From: JAURNZ01 sp036337715
Lineage (GTDB): Bacteria > Pseudomonadota > Gammaproteobacteria > Comchoanobacterales > Comchoanobacteraceae
Direction: 5' to 3'
Length of the DNA: 64,000 nt
NCBI GenBank assembly: GCA_036337715.1
Contig: JAYZDS010000009.1
Span: 124,001-188,000 of the forward strand
Positions 35,193 to 43,906 of the stretch are shown in pieces. Within the stretch, counting starts at the first letter, position 1; the number at the start of each line of letters is the position of its first letter. The notes under the pieces were generated by a model. That model saw nothing but the letters and a program-made list of their open reading frames with translations. It did no database searches and was not told the DNA's origin. Both the position numbers and the translations under genes were made by a program.

Positions 35193-36917
35193 CTACTCGA
35201 CGGTTACGCACTTTGCAAGATTTCTTGGACGGTCAGGATTGTGCCCTAAGCGTTGAGAAAGATTAAGCGCAACCAATTGAAATAAAACGCTTAGGCTAAT
35301 ACAGCTATTTTCATCAATTTCAAAAGGTAGCGTTATGGTCGTAAGGCCTTTTTTCTGTGTCACATCACTGTCTGTTAGAAGAATAACTTGGCCACCTCTA
35401 GACAACATTTCTTCTGCGTTAGAAATGGATTTCTTAAAATGACGATTCTTGGCAGCGATCATTATTATCATGGTTCCTGATTCAATAAGAGCAAGTGGTC
35501 CATGCTTCATTTCTCCTGCTGCAAATGCCTCTGTGTGTAGATAACAAAGCTCTTTTATTTTCAATGCTGCTTCTAACATTACTGGGTAAAAAAGCCCTCT
35601 GCCTAATAAAAATAAGTGTTTGTGATTTTGTACTTTTTCAGAAATAAAGTTTATCACAGTATCCAATGATAAGATGGCTTGCATTTGATGTTGGAGAACT
35701 TTTTGGTTAAGTCCTTCAAGAGTCGCTTCTTCTGCCCAGTGTCGTGTTAACTTGGCAGACATATAAATCGCGCTAGTAACTGATTTTGTTGCAGCAACAG
35801 CTGTTTCAATGCCCGCAGGAGTTAAAATAGTATAATCGCAAAGTCTCATAAGAGCAGATTTTTCTACATTGCTGATTGCGATACTATAAGCTGCATGTTT
35901 TTTCCAATGCCTGACACATTCTAGGGTATCAGCTGTCTCCCCAGACTGAGATAAAACCATTAAGGCTGTATTTTTTGGCCAAGCTATTTCAGCATATCTT
36001 AATTCACTAGCTAAAAATACACGGCAAGGCACTTTGGCTTGTGACTCTAGCCATTGCATGGCAATTATCCCAACATGATAGCTACTACCACATGCAGCTA
36101 TAACAAGATTTTCAGGTTTTGGGATGTCATTTATGGTCGTTGTTTCACATGCGATTAATGCTTCAGGTTGCTCCATAATTTCATGTAACATGGTCGTATC
36201 CGTATGGATGACCTTTTCTTGAATAAGGTTCTTGGGGGTTTCTTCCCAACAGGCATCAACTTGCGCAGCGACATCAGTAGTCAGCGAGATAGTTGTTGTG
36301 GTTTGGTTAGGTACGTAAAGAATTTGATCAGCAATGTTTTCTAGCCCATATAAGTCAGATGCAACAAATATACTTTTTTCGCTCTTTCCAAGTACCATTG
36401 GGCTTTTATTACAGGCAATCATTAGGCTTTCTGGATGTGCAGTATCTAAAAGTACGGTTGCCCAGCTGCCCTCTAGCTCTAAAATAGTGCTCTCCCACGC
36501 AGAGCGTGCATCACTGGTAACGGATAGAAAGAGTTTATAAAGATGTACAATGATTTCTGAATCTGTATCGGATGTTGTTACGATATGGTATTTGTTTTTT
36601 AAGTCTAAATGATTTTCAATGATTCCGTTGTGAATAATTGCGTACTTATTATCTAATACATGTGGGTGTGCATTTTGTTCACTAGGGATGCCATGGGTTG
36701 CCCAACGTGTATGTGCAATAGCAATGTTGGCATGCTTTAATTCCTCAGGAAATAATAATTTTTTTGTTTCGCCAATGGTTTTTTGTACAGCTATTTGCTT
36801 GTTATGAATAACAGCAAAACCTGCTGAGTCATAACCACGATACTCTAACCTTTGAAGTTGAGCTAATGCTGTCTTAAGAATAGGTTCTAAACTGATGCCT
36901 GCAATAATCCCACACAT
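35193..36917 (-). CDS. glmS: Glutamine--fructose-6-phosphate aminotransferase (isomerizing)
   Basis: This 574-residue enzyme makes glucosamine 6-phosphate, the first step to UDP-GlcNAc for peptidoglycan and LPS. The N-terminal glutaminase starts with catalytic Cys2 (MCGIIAG) and has EYRGYDSAGFAV and THGIPSEQNAHPH. Two SIS domains follow (CGSSYHVGIIA, SQSGETADTLE, AFAAGEMKHGPLALI) and the usual end RPRNLAKCVTVE. It is some 30 residues shorter than the Escherichia coli enzyme. AGAGGA precedes the ATG. No glmS ribozyme space is present. Confidence 0.97.
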   Translation of the reverse strand: MCGIIAGISLEPILKTALAQLQRLEYRGYDSAGFAVIHNKQIAVQKTIGETKKLLFPEELKHANIAIAHTRWATHGIPSEQNAHPHVLDNKYAIIHNGIIENHLDLKNKYHIVTTSDTDSEIIVHLYKLFLSVTSDARSAWESTILELEGSWATVLLDTAHPESLMIACNKSPMVLGKSEKSIFVASDLYGLENIADQILYVPNQTTTTISLTTDVAAQVDACWEETPKNLIQEKVIHTDTTMLHEIMEQPEALIACETTTINDIPKPENLVIAACGSSYHVGIIAMQWLESQAKVPCRVFLASELRYAEIAWPKNTALMVLSQSGETADTLECVRHWKKHAAYSIAISNVEKSALMRLCDYTILTPAGIETAVAATKSVTSAIYMSAKLTRHWAEEATLEGLNQKVLQHQMQAILSLDTVINFISEKVQNHKHLFLLGRGLFYPVMLEAALKIKELCYLHTEAFAAGEMKHGPLALIESGTMIIMIAAKNRHFKKSISNAEEMLSRGGQVILLTDSDVTQKKGLTTITLPFEIDENSCISLSVLFQLVALNLSQRLGHNPDRPRNLAKCVTVE

Positions 36918-36972
36918 AAAAAATCCTCTAAGTTCTCAAGGTATCAAATAAATATTTAATTGCCAACCGTTG

Positions 36973-38097
36973 TCAACTTAAACATGCAGTTAACTCATCT
37001 AAACAGTACTCAATTTGTTTGATTTGATTTTCAATAAAGGGCCAGGGTGATGGTTCTATAGGGGGTGTTAGGCAAAGTTGAGTAAGTTCATTGGGTGTTT
37101 GCACAACATGTATAAGTGCATTTTTTAGTAAGCCATCTACTACGTTTTGAAAATTAAAATAATGAGGGCCAATGACAGTTGGGCAGCTATAAATTAAAGG
37201 TTCTATCGGGTTTTGCCCTCCGTGACTAATGAAGCTGCCCCCAATAAAAACCAATTTAGCTCTTTTATACCAATGGTGTGTATAGCCAAATCGGTCTTCA
37301 ATCAATATGTTTGCTTTGTAAGCAGAAAGCTCTTTTTCTAAACCTTTTTTGCGATGAGCATGCCTAGGTATCAATACAATTTTTTGACTTTTTCGAGATG
37401 CGATGATTTTTTTAAAAACAGGTATTAACATGGTTTCTTCGCCAGGATGAGTGCAGCTGAAAACAATGGTATTTCTTTTGTGGTTTTGTTTTTCATCTGG
37501 CTTTTTAGCACTCAAATACTTAACGTTGGGATGAGTGTTAATGATGCGTGCACCAAGTTTAGCTAAGCGTTTGGCATCAACGTCAGATGAGCTCCAAACG
37601 CCTGATAACTTTTTAAAAGAAGGTACAATGAAGGGTCGTATGCGCATATATTTATCAAAGCTTTTATTCGACATTCTTGCATTTACAAGATAAATAGGAC
37701 AGGTTAAATACTTGATTAAATTAGGCCATACTTCCGTCTCAATGAGTATCATTGCTTTTGGATTAAGCCTAGACAGTGCTTTTTTTACGCAAAGTGGGTG
37801 GTCATAAGGTAGAAAAAAGTCAGTATGTGATGTGGTTGCGCCACGACAGGTAGATGAAGAGATAATCACTGGTCCTAAATGAGTGATATGGGGTTTAATC
37901 ATATTGGCTACGTTAAGCTCTCCTATGGATGCGGCATGAATCCAAATAGCATTTTTGGGTAAATTGGGCACATATCCAAACCTTTCTGTGATTCTATTCA
38001 AAGGAACCCCGTGTTTGATGGACTGAATAAACCAATATAAATAAAAAAGTGGTGATAAAATCGTTAATAAAAAAGAATAAAGCCGATTAAAAAGCAT
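36973..38097 (-). CDS. waaA: 3-deoxy-D-manno-octulosonic acid (Kdo) transferase
   Basis: This 374-residue inner-membrane glycosyltransferase adds Kdo to lipid IVA. An N-terminal membrane segment is followed by RITERFGYVP, the catalytic-Glu segment IWIHAASIGELN, VEVWPNL-like TEVWPNLI, and the C-terminal FIGGSFISHGGQNPIEP. It is shorter than typical (about 420). It overlaps hemL by 11 bases. Its presence shows that the cell makes LPS. Confidence 0.94.
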   Translation of the reverse strand: MLFNRLYSFLLTILSPLFYLYWFIQSIKHGVPLNRITERFGYVPNLPKNAIWIHAASIGELNVANMIKPHITHLGPVIISSSTCRGATTSHTDFFLPYDHPLCVKKALSRLNPKAMILIETEVWPNLIKYLTCPIYLVNARMSNKSFDKYMRIRPFIVPSFKKLSGVWSSSDVDAKRLAKLGARIINTHPNVKYLSAKKPDEKQNHKRNTIVFSCTHPGEETMLIPVFKKIIASRKSQKIVLIPRHAHRKKGLEKELSAYKANILIEDRFGYTHHWYKRAKLVFIGGSFISHGGQNPIEPLIYSCPTVIGPHYFNFQNVVDGLLKNALIHVVQTPNELTQLCLTPPIEPSPWPFIENQIKQIEYCLDELTACLS

Positions 38098-39307
38098 CTT
38101 TTGCAGCCTTAATAGTCAACGCTAAACATTCGTCATCATGAGCAGATGTTACGAATAGAGCCTCCAGATGCGCTGGAGGGAGAAGGACGCCATGTTTACG
38201 CAAATGGTGGTAAAACTTTTCAAAATGCGTCTTGCTTGAAGGCTCAATGTCTGAAAACATTTGGGGATATTTTTCTTGAAAGAAAAATCCAAACATGGCC
38301 TGTCTATAGTCAGTACAAAATGGAATGCCCTTTTGTTTAAAGATCAATGTTAATTCATCACATAGTGCGCGGATATATTGTTCACATGTGTTTAAAGTGT
38401 TTTTATTTTTTATGATATCCAATACGATTGAACCTGCTTGCATGCAAAGTGGGTGACCTGCAAACGTTCCTGCGTGATATACGCCACCCTCAGGACTTAA
38501 CAGGTTCATGATAGCCGCTTTCCCGCCAACCGCACCTACAGGAAACCCACCACCGATCACCTTCCCCAACATGGTTAGGTCTGGCTTAATATGATAGAGA
38601 TGTGAACCGCCGCTGGCATGTACACGGAACCCTGTCATAACTTCATCTGCAATAAATACAATGTTATATTGTTCGCACAAGCGTTTTGCGGTTGTGATAA
38701 AGTCTTTGTTGGCAGGAATAAAGCCCATATTACCTGAAAATAACTCGATCATAAGGCCGGCAATATCATTATGATGCTCTTTTATCACTGATGTTAATGC
38801 TTCTATGTCGTTAAAAGGCACACAAATAAGTTGAGAGGCTAAGTAAGCATCTATCCCATTTTCTTTTAAATTACCAGGTTCAATATACCCTAAGACAGAG
38901 TCAGTTGCGCCATGATACTGGCCTTTAAATTTGATGATTTTTGTTTTGTTGGTATATGCTTTTGCAAGCCTTACCGCAACACCTGCAGCTTCACCACCAG
39001 AATTAGTAAAACGAATTTTTTCGATATGGGGCATAAAAGCGTTTATTTGGTTTGCTAATTGATTTTCGGATTCAGTACAAACCCCAAGTGTAGACAGGTT
39101 TTTTGCAGTTGACATTAGCGCTTTTATTTCTGGATGTTGATGTCCGACTAAAATAGGCCCGAAACCACATACATAATCTACATATGCTTTATTTTGCTGG
39201 TCATATATGAAGGCCCCATCGCTTTTACTTGCAAAAAAAGGTTTTGCATTGACGGCTTTACATGCTCTGACGGGTGAATTAACATTGCCAACAAGTCGGT
39301 TAGTCAT
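38087..39307 (-). CDS. hemL: Glutamate-1-semialdehyde 2,1-aminomutase
   Basis: This 406-residue PLP enzyme makes 5-aminolevulinate for heme. It has NSPVRA near the N-terminus, TNSGGEAAGVAVRLAKAY, FKGQYHGATD, IADEVMTGFR and the PLP-Lys segment LGKVIGGGFPVGAVGG. An in-frame stop lies just upstream of the ATG, so the N-terminus is truly about 12-15 residues shorter than usual. Together with hemA at the window end it indicates the C5 heme pathway. Confidence 0.95.
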   Translation of the reverse strand: MTNRLVGNVNSPVRACKAVNAKPFFASKSDGAFIYDQQNKAYVDYVCGFGPILVGHQHPEIKALMSTAKNLSTLGVCTESENQLANQINAFMPHIEKIRFTNSGGEAAGVAVRLAKAYTNKTKIIKFKGQYHGATDSVLGYIEPGNLKENGIDAYLASQLICVPFNDIEALTSVIKEHHNDIAGLMIELFSGNMGFIPANKDFITTAKRLCEQYNIVFIADEVMTGFRVHASGGSHLYHIKPDLTMLGKVIGGGFPVGAVGGKAAIMNLLSPEGGVYHAGTFAGHPLCMQAGSIVLDIIKNKNTLNTCEQYIRALCDELTLIFKQKGIPFCTDYRQAMFGFFFQEKYPQMFSDIEPSSKTHFEKFYHHLRKHGVLLPPAHLEALFVTSAHDDECLALTIKAAKDAF

Positions 39308-39377
39308 ATTTGTGTCTCATTAAAAATTCATATATTATCATATTAATCACCAATTTACTAAACTGAGAAATAATTTT

Positions 39378-39542
39378 ATGCAAAAATACATTTGTTTAAT
39401 CTGTGGTTATGTTTATGATCAGGATGTTGGGGCCCCGGACGACGGGATAGCGCCTGGAACAGCCTGGGAAGACGTGCCTGAAGATTGGGTCTGTCCCGAT
39501 TGCGGAGCAATGAAAAACGATTTTGAAATGATTCCAACTTAG
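39378..39542 (+). CDS. Rubredoxin
   Basis: A 54-residue protein reading MQKYICLICGYVYDQDVG, then PDDGIAPGTAWEDVPEDWVCPDCG and a KNDFEMIPT end. The two CxxCG iron-binding motifs (ICLICGY and VCPDCGA) and the spacing are typical of one-iron rubredoxins, small cytoplasmic electron carriers. The alpha/beta hydrolase gene follows after 7 bases. Confidence 0.96.
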   Translation: MQKYICLICGYVYDQDVGAPDDGIAPGTAWEDVPEDWVCPDCGAMKNDFEMIPT

Positions 39543-39549
39543 ACCCATC

Positions 39550-40134
39550 ATGTCTGTTTACCTGCTGAATAATAAATTTAACATTGAATATGAATTCCAT
39601 CAGGGTGAGAATGGACAGACCATTGTTATTTTTCATCCACATCCCTTATACGAGGGGACCATGATGAATAAGGTGATAACAACAAGTAGTATCGCCGCAA
39701 AACAGTTAGGATATAGTTTTTTGAGATTTAATTATCCTGGTGTTGGGAATTCTGATGGTTTTTTTGGCTTTGGCTATCATGAGGCATGTCAAGCATTAGG
39801 TCTGATGTCTGAAATAATCAATGAACCAATTAAATATCTCATTGGTTTTTCTTTTGGTTGCAATGTCATTCAATATGTATGGCAACAACAAAAAGAAAAA
39901 ACACCAACCATATGGATTGGCGCATCCATTAATGAAACACTCTCAAGTTTGTCAGAGCTTGCAAGTGTTAAGGGTTGGATTCATGGCGAAGTGGATTTAC
40001 TTTGTCCTTATTCAAAGGCAATGCTTTTTGCGAAAGAGAAAAACATCCAGCTACATGGTGTATCAAATGCAGATCACTTTTTTAATGGACAACAAATTGT
40101 TTTAAGAGAAACCTTAAAAGAGTTAATCGTTTGA
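39550..40134 (+). CDS. Small alpha/beta hydrolase, COG2945-like
   Basis: This 194-residue protein has the short alpha/beta hydrolase pattern: FHPHPLYEGTMMNKV, RFNYPGVGNSDG, the nucleophile elbow GFSFG with Ser101, and a late DHFF with His176. The PHPLxxGTMxNKV segment marks the COG2945 group of predicted esterases or peptidases. The substrate is unknown. It starts 7 bases after rubredoxin and overlaps the next gene by 4 bases. Confidence 0.88.
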   Translation: MSVYLLNNKFNIEYEFHQGENGQTIVIFHPHPLYEGTMMNKVITTSSIAAKQLGYSFLRFNYPGVGNSDGFFGFGYHEACQALGLMSEIINEPIKYLIGFSFGCNVIQYVWQQQKEKTPTIWIGASINETLSSLSELASVKGWIHGEVDLLCPYSKAMLFAKEKNIQLHGVSNADHFFNGQQIVLRETLKELIV

Positions 40135-40754
40135 AATTAATGATTGCACAATCTGCATTAAACTTAGCCGTTATTATTTATGTTGTTCAATTAGTGCCAC
40201 AATTGTGGCGCACCGCATCACAAAAAAAAATGACCGATCTAAGTATGACAATGATACGTTTTGTTTGGTTAGGTTGGATCATGGATGTACTTTACGCAAA
40301 ACTGTATGCCATGCCAATGCAGTATTTTGTTGTTAGTTACTTGGGGCTATCGCAAACGATGCTTTGGCTCTTTTTATTGTTCAATAGAAAGCAAATAGAC
40401 AAAAAAGAACTAACTTCACTGTGCTTCTGTGTCTGTTGTTTGATCTTCAGTCCGATCAAGTGGGTAATGAAATTAAAGTTTTTTCCAATCCTTTCGATAG
40501 GTCAACTTTGCTTTTGGGTTTGTTGGTGTAGTCAGCTAGCACGTTCTTTTGTTTATAAATCTGCAAATGACATTAGTTTGCTTTCTCTGTTTTTAAGTTT
40601 AGTTGGCTCGTGTTGTTCTTTGATTGCAGGCTTTATTTTGGGATGGGAAATGCAATATATAATCAATTTAATATTGGTGGTCATTTTCCATATGATTATC
40701 TTTTTAATGCTTTCTTACTATCGGTCGATAATTAAACAAAGCACTTCCTATTAA
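40131..40754 (+). CDS. PQ-loop repeat membrane protein
   Basis: This 207-residue protein has about seven hydrophobic helices and two PQ-loop-like repeats: VVQLVPQLWRTASQKKMTDLSMTMIRFVWLGWI at the N-terminus, and a degenerate CWCSQLARSFVYKSANDISLLSLFLSLVGS after the middle. The family includes small-molecule transporters such as SWEET, cystinosin and lysosomal amino-acid exporters. The substrate here is unknown. The start ATG overlaps the hydrolase stop. Confidence 0.8.
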   Translation: MKLMIAQSALNLAVIIYVVQLVPQLWRTASQKKMTDLSMTMIRFVWLGWIMDVLYAKLYAMPMQYFVVSYLGLSQTMLWLFLLFNRKQIDKKELTSLCFCVCCLIFSPIKWVMKLKFFPILSIGQLCFWVCWCSQLARSFVYKSANDISLLSLFLSLVGSCCSLIAGFILGWEMQYIINLILVVIFHMIIFLMLSYYRSIIKQSTSY

Positions 40755-40802
40755 ACAGTCTATAATAAAAATAAGAGACGACAAAAAGGAAGGGGTCGCT
40801 TC

Positions 40803-42410
40803 ATGAAAAGTCAATTTGATCATATAGGTTTATATTTTTCGCATTATGCGCAAGAATTTCGTGACCATCCCATGATCAAGTTTTATGGGAAAACATTTAA
40901 ATACAGTGATGTTTATCGACACGCACAGGCTTTAGCTTATTTTTTATCAAATGAACTTTCCCTCAATCCCGGGACGCGCATTGGGATCATGGTACCAAAC
41001 ACCCCCCAATTTGCAGTTGTTTTTTTAGCTGCCCAACTATGTGGTTTAATAACCGTTGCTATCAACCCTTTGTATACAAAAAGAGAAGTCAAACAGATTA
41101 TGGAGCATGCTGACATACGTTGTATGTTTGTGATCGATTTTAAGGCACATATTGTAGCCCAATCGATAAAAGGGTTAAAACACCAACCTGTTGTGATAAC
41201 AACTGCGATGGGTGATATGTTATCACGCTTCAATTCATTTATTATGAAGGTTGTTTTAAGGATTTTTAAAAACCAAAAATCTTATAAAGACAAAGCTTTC
41301 TTGAAATTCAACGAAGTCATTAAGCGCTTTAAACATAAGAAAGTAAAATGTGTCAAACGTCAAAGAAGTGATCTTGCTATGCTTCAATATACAAGTGGTA
41401 CAACTGGAAAAGCCAAGGGTGTGATGTTATCTCATCAAAATATATTATCCAATATAGACCAGGTCAATGTTGCATTTTCAAAAATGGGAATCAAAGACGG
41501 CTCTAAGCAATTATTAGTTTTGCCTTTTTTTCATATTTATGGGTTGAGCGTTTTTCTCAATGGAATAAAACATAGTTTATTTGGGGTGCTCGTATCGAAT
41601 CCAAAAGATACAGGGGTTTTAATTAAAACGCTAGACCAAGAAAAGCCTGAAATTATTCCAATTATTAATACGCTTATGGTTAATTTGATGCAATCTAAAA
41701 AGTTTAAAAAGATAGACTTCTCATGGTTGAAAGTCACTATTACAGGCGGAATGGCAACACAAGCAACGGTTGCAAATGATTGGCAAAAAATAACAGGCTG
41801 TGTTGTTAATCAAGGTTATGGGTTATCTGAAACAGCACCAATTGTTTCTATTACGACGTATCAGCAACATGATAAATTTTTAAGCCATGTTGGAAAGCCG
41901 CTAGCTGGAACAACGGTAAAGTTTATAGACAATAAAGGCAAATGTGTGAAGACAGGTCATGTAGGAGAGCTTTGTGTTAAGGGCCCTCAGGTGATGCATG
42001 GCTATTGGCGCTCGTTGAAGGAAACCGCAGCTGTACTTAAAAATGGATGGTTTAGAACTGGCGACCTTGCATATTTAGATGAATGTGGCAACCTGAAAAT
42101 AGTAGATCGCATCAAAGATATGATTGTTGTTTCTGGTTTTAATGTATTCCCTAGTGAAGTAGAAAAAGTACTTAACCAACACGAGCAAATTATAGAAACA
42201 GCTGTAGTTGGAAGCAAAGACAATGAGGATAATGAAGTGGTTAAAGCATTTGTTGTTGTCAAAGGTGCTATTTCTGAGCAAGATTTAAAAGTATTTTGCA
42301 AAGAGTCATTGGCTGCTTACAAGGTCCCATCAGTCATAACATTTGTTGATGAAATACCTAAAAGCCATGTTGGCAAGGTACTCAAAAGATCACTTAAGCA
42401 AGCTGTTTAA
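40803..42410 (+). CDS. fadD: Long-chain fatty-acid--CoA ligase
   Basis: This 535-residue AMP-binding enzyme activates fatty acids to acyl-CoA. The motifs are P-loop YTSGTTGKAKGVMLSH, NQGYGLSETAPIVSIT, GWFRTGDLAYLDECGNLKIVDRIKDMIVVSGFNVFPSEVE and the late KSHVGKVLKRSLK with the catalytic Lys. A strong AAGGAAGGGG precedes the ATG, and a TATAAT lies at 40761-40766. The 3' end overlaps rnt by 4 bases. Confidence 0.93.
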   Translation: MKSQFDHIGLYFSHYAQEFRDHPMIKFYGKTFKYSDVYRHAQALAYFLSNELSLNPGTRIGIMVPNTPQFAVVFLAAQLCGLITVAINPLYTKREVKQIMEHADIRCMFVIDFKAHIVAQSIKGLKHQPVVITTAMGDMLSRFNSFIMKVVLRIFKNQKSYKDKAFLKFNEVIKRFKHKKVKCVKRQRSDLAMLQYTSGTTGKAKGVMLSHQNILSNIDQVNVAFSKMGIKDGSKQLLVLPFFHIYGLSVFLNGIKHSLFGVLVSNPKDTGVLIKTLDQEKPEIIPIINTLMVNLMQSKKFKKIDFSWLKVTITGGMATQATVANDWQKITGCVVNQGYGLSETAPIVSITTYQQHDKFLSHVGKPLAGTTVKFIDNKGKCVKTGHVGELCVKGPQVMHGYWRSLKETAAVLKNGWFRTGDLAYLDECGNLKIVDRIKDMIVVSGFNVFPSEVEKVLNQHEQIIETAVVGSKDNEDNEVVKAFVVVKGAISEQDLKVFCKESLAAYKVPSVITFVDEIPKSHVGKVLKRSLKQAV

Positions 42411-43018
42411 ACTTTATATTTAGTATGATTTACGATGTGACAAAAAAGTTTTGCTGTTTGCTCAACGTCATATAAAGCTGAGTGTGCAGCGCTCGCATCA
42501 TATCCAATCTTAGAGACTTGAAGCGCTTTTGCTAAAACAGTTTCTCCTAAAGCTAATGCGGAGAGTGTTGCGGTATCAAATGTACTAAATGAATGAAACA
42601 TAAATTTAATGTTGTGTCTTTGACAAGCAGCCAATAAAAAAGAATGGTCAAAACTCGCATTGTGCCCGACTAAAATTGCTTTTTGACAGCCAGTTTCACT
42701 TAACTTGATTTTTACAAATTCAGCAAGCTTCTCCATAGCCACGCTCTCTTCCAAAGCAAACCTAAAAGGATGAAAGGGCTTTATTTGGTTAAACGCTAAG
42801 GCATCTTCATCTAAATTAGCGCCCTTAAAGGGCAGTATGTGTTCATGCCAAGTGGTTTCTTCTTCTATCAACCCCTCTTTGTTCATGATGATATTAATGG
42901 CTGCAACCTCTAACAGAGCATCTTTATGGGCATTGAAGCCTGCTGTCTCTACGTCGACAACGACAGGTAAGAACCCTCTGAATCGTTTTTTTATTAATGA
43001 TGACATGCTTGGCATCAT
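42407..43018 (-). CDS. rnt: Ribonuclease T
   Basis: This ~203-residue DEDD exonuclease trims the 3' ends of tRNA and other stable RNAs. It shows RFRGFLPVVVDVETAGFNAHKDALLEVAA with the DE pair, LVGHNASFDHSFL, FDTATLSALALGETVLAKAL and YDASAAHSALYDVEQTA. The frame stays open 35 codons further upstream, to an ATG at 43123. That part contains a terminator hairpin and does not match RNase T, so a start at 43018 or 43006 is preferred. No Shine-Dalgarno is clear. Confidence 0.92.
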   Translation of the reverse strand: MMPSMSSLIKKRFRGFLPVVVDVETAGFNAHKDALLEVAAINIIMNKEGLIEEETTWHEHILPFKGANLDEDALAFNQIKPFHPFRFALEESVAMEKLAEFVKIKLSETGCQKAILVGHNASFDHSFLLAACQRHNIKFMFHSFSTFDTATLSALALGETVLAKALQVSKIGYDASAAHSALYDVEQTAKLFCHIVNHTKYKV

Positions 43019-43040
43019 AGCACTGGCAAAGAATTTTTCC

Positions 43041-43069
43041 AAATAAAAAGGGTTCTTTTTAAAGAACCC
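43041..43069 (-). terminator. Rho-independent terminator between the GT51 gene and rnt
   Basis: On the minus strand a perfect 9-base stem GGGTTCTTT/AAAGAACCC (43050-43069, two-base loop) is followed by a T-rich run (TTTTTATTT). It would end the transcript of the truncated PBP1A gene and lies just before the rnt start. Confidence 0.75.
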
Positions 43070-43174
43070 AGGTGAATTATTATTGTCTAAATATGAGCAT
43101 GTTGTTGTTATGTTGACCATCATAAAAGAGTTTTATTAAGGAAACCTTAAGAAATAAAAATTAATAAATTTTGG

Positions 43175-43879
43175 TTAGTGTGAGGCTCTAAGCTCTAATG
43201 GCATATTGAAAGATATACAATATGATGAGGGGGTAATTATTTTCAGAGCTAATAACCGAATTAAAATCTCATTTCTTTTTTGCATAATTTTTTCTGGGTT
43301 TAGAATTGGTGTCACATGTGCAGGTGCAGGTGGAATACCGGCTAGTATGGCTGCCTCAGACACATTGAGGTCATAAACATTTTTTCCAAAATAAAATTGT
43401 GCAGCCTGTTTGATGCCATGAACGTTGTGGCCTAAATAAACTTCATTCAAATATAGGGTTAAAATATCATCTTTTGAAAAAGTATTTTCTATTTTTCGAG
43501 CAATTAAAATCTCATTGAACTTGCGTGTATACGTTTTTTTATTAGTTAAATAAGTGTTTCTCGCTAATTGCATTGTGATCGTGCTACCACCTTGGCGTTT
43601 TTGGCCTGTTTTAAAAAGTATTTTAGCTGCCCTGGAAAGTGAAGAGTAATCGACGCCTCTGTGGGTGTAGAAAAAATTATCTTCCGCAACAACAAAGGAT
43701 TTCTTTACGTGCTCGGGTATTTTTTCACTTGGGATAAAGTTTGGACTGTGATTAATCTTATAAAGAAATGATTCGAGTTTACCCATATCTGGGATGAAAA
43801 AATAAAAGTATATTGTAAATACACTCAGACTGAGTGCCATAAAAATAAAGAATCTTGGTACAAACGTATTGAGAGACAT
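43175..43879 (-). CDS. Peptidoglycan glycosyltransferase (GT51), apparently a PBP1A that lost its transpeptidase domain
   Basis: A 234-residue membrane-anchored glycosyltransferase that polymerises lipid II. One N-terminal membrane helix is followed by VAEDNFFYTHRG (catalytic Glu66), RQGGSTITMQLARN, RKFNEILIARKIE (second Glu123) and YLNEVYLGHNVHGIKQAAQFYFG. The tail continues past the GT domain in PBP1A fashion (ILNPEKIMQKRNEILIRLL...PLELRASH) and then stops. A class A PBP would continue for some 400-500 more residues, and there is no room before rnt. It therefore looks like a truncated ponA product rather than a classic mtgA. Confidence 0.88.
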   Translation of the reverse strand: MSLNTFVPRFFIFMALSLSVFTIYFYFFIPDMGKLESFLYKINHSPNFIPSEKIPEHVKKSFVVAEDNFFYTHRGVDYSSLSRAAKILFKTGQKRQGGSTITMQLARNTYLTNKKTYTRKFNEILIARKIENTFSKDDILTLYLNEVYLGHNVHGIKQAAQFYFGKNVYDLNVSEAAILAGIPPAPAHVTPILNPEKIMQKRNEILIRLLALKIITPSSYCISFNMPLELRASH

Positions 43880-43898
43880 GTCATACTTGTTTTAATAT
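43869..43898 (+). promoter_or_regulatory. Candidate priA promoter
   Basis: TTGAGA (43869-43874), an 18-base spacer and TAATAT (43893-43898) end eight bases before the priA ATG at 43907. It overlaps the start of the divergent GT51 gene. AT-rich surroundings make chance matches likely. Confidence 0.3.
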
Positions 43899-43906
43899 AA
43901 AAAATA

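Noticed and set aside
36136..36152. TGTTTCACATG, similar to half of a parS site
   Set aside because: It is not palindromic on the right half, lies in glmS coding sequence and is 10 kb from parAB; too weak for a parS call.
36918..36972. Possible glmS ribozyme or leader
   Set aside because: The upstream space is far too short and the gene has an ordinary Shine-Dalgarno.
39376..39642. 88-codon minus-strand frame over the rubredoxin gene
   Set aside because: The plus strand encodes a complete rubredoxin and the start of the hydrolase; the minus frame is a shadow.
42002..42301. 99-codon open frame antisense to fadD
   Set aside because: Contained in the AMP-binding enzyme gene; Ser/Thr/Leu-rich translation typical of a shadow frame.
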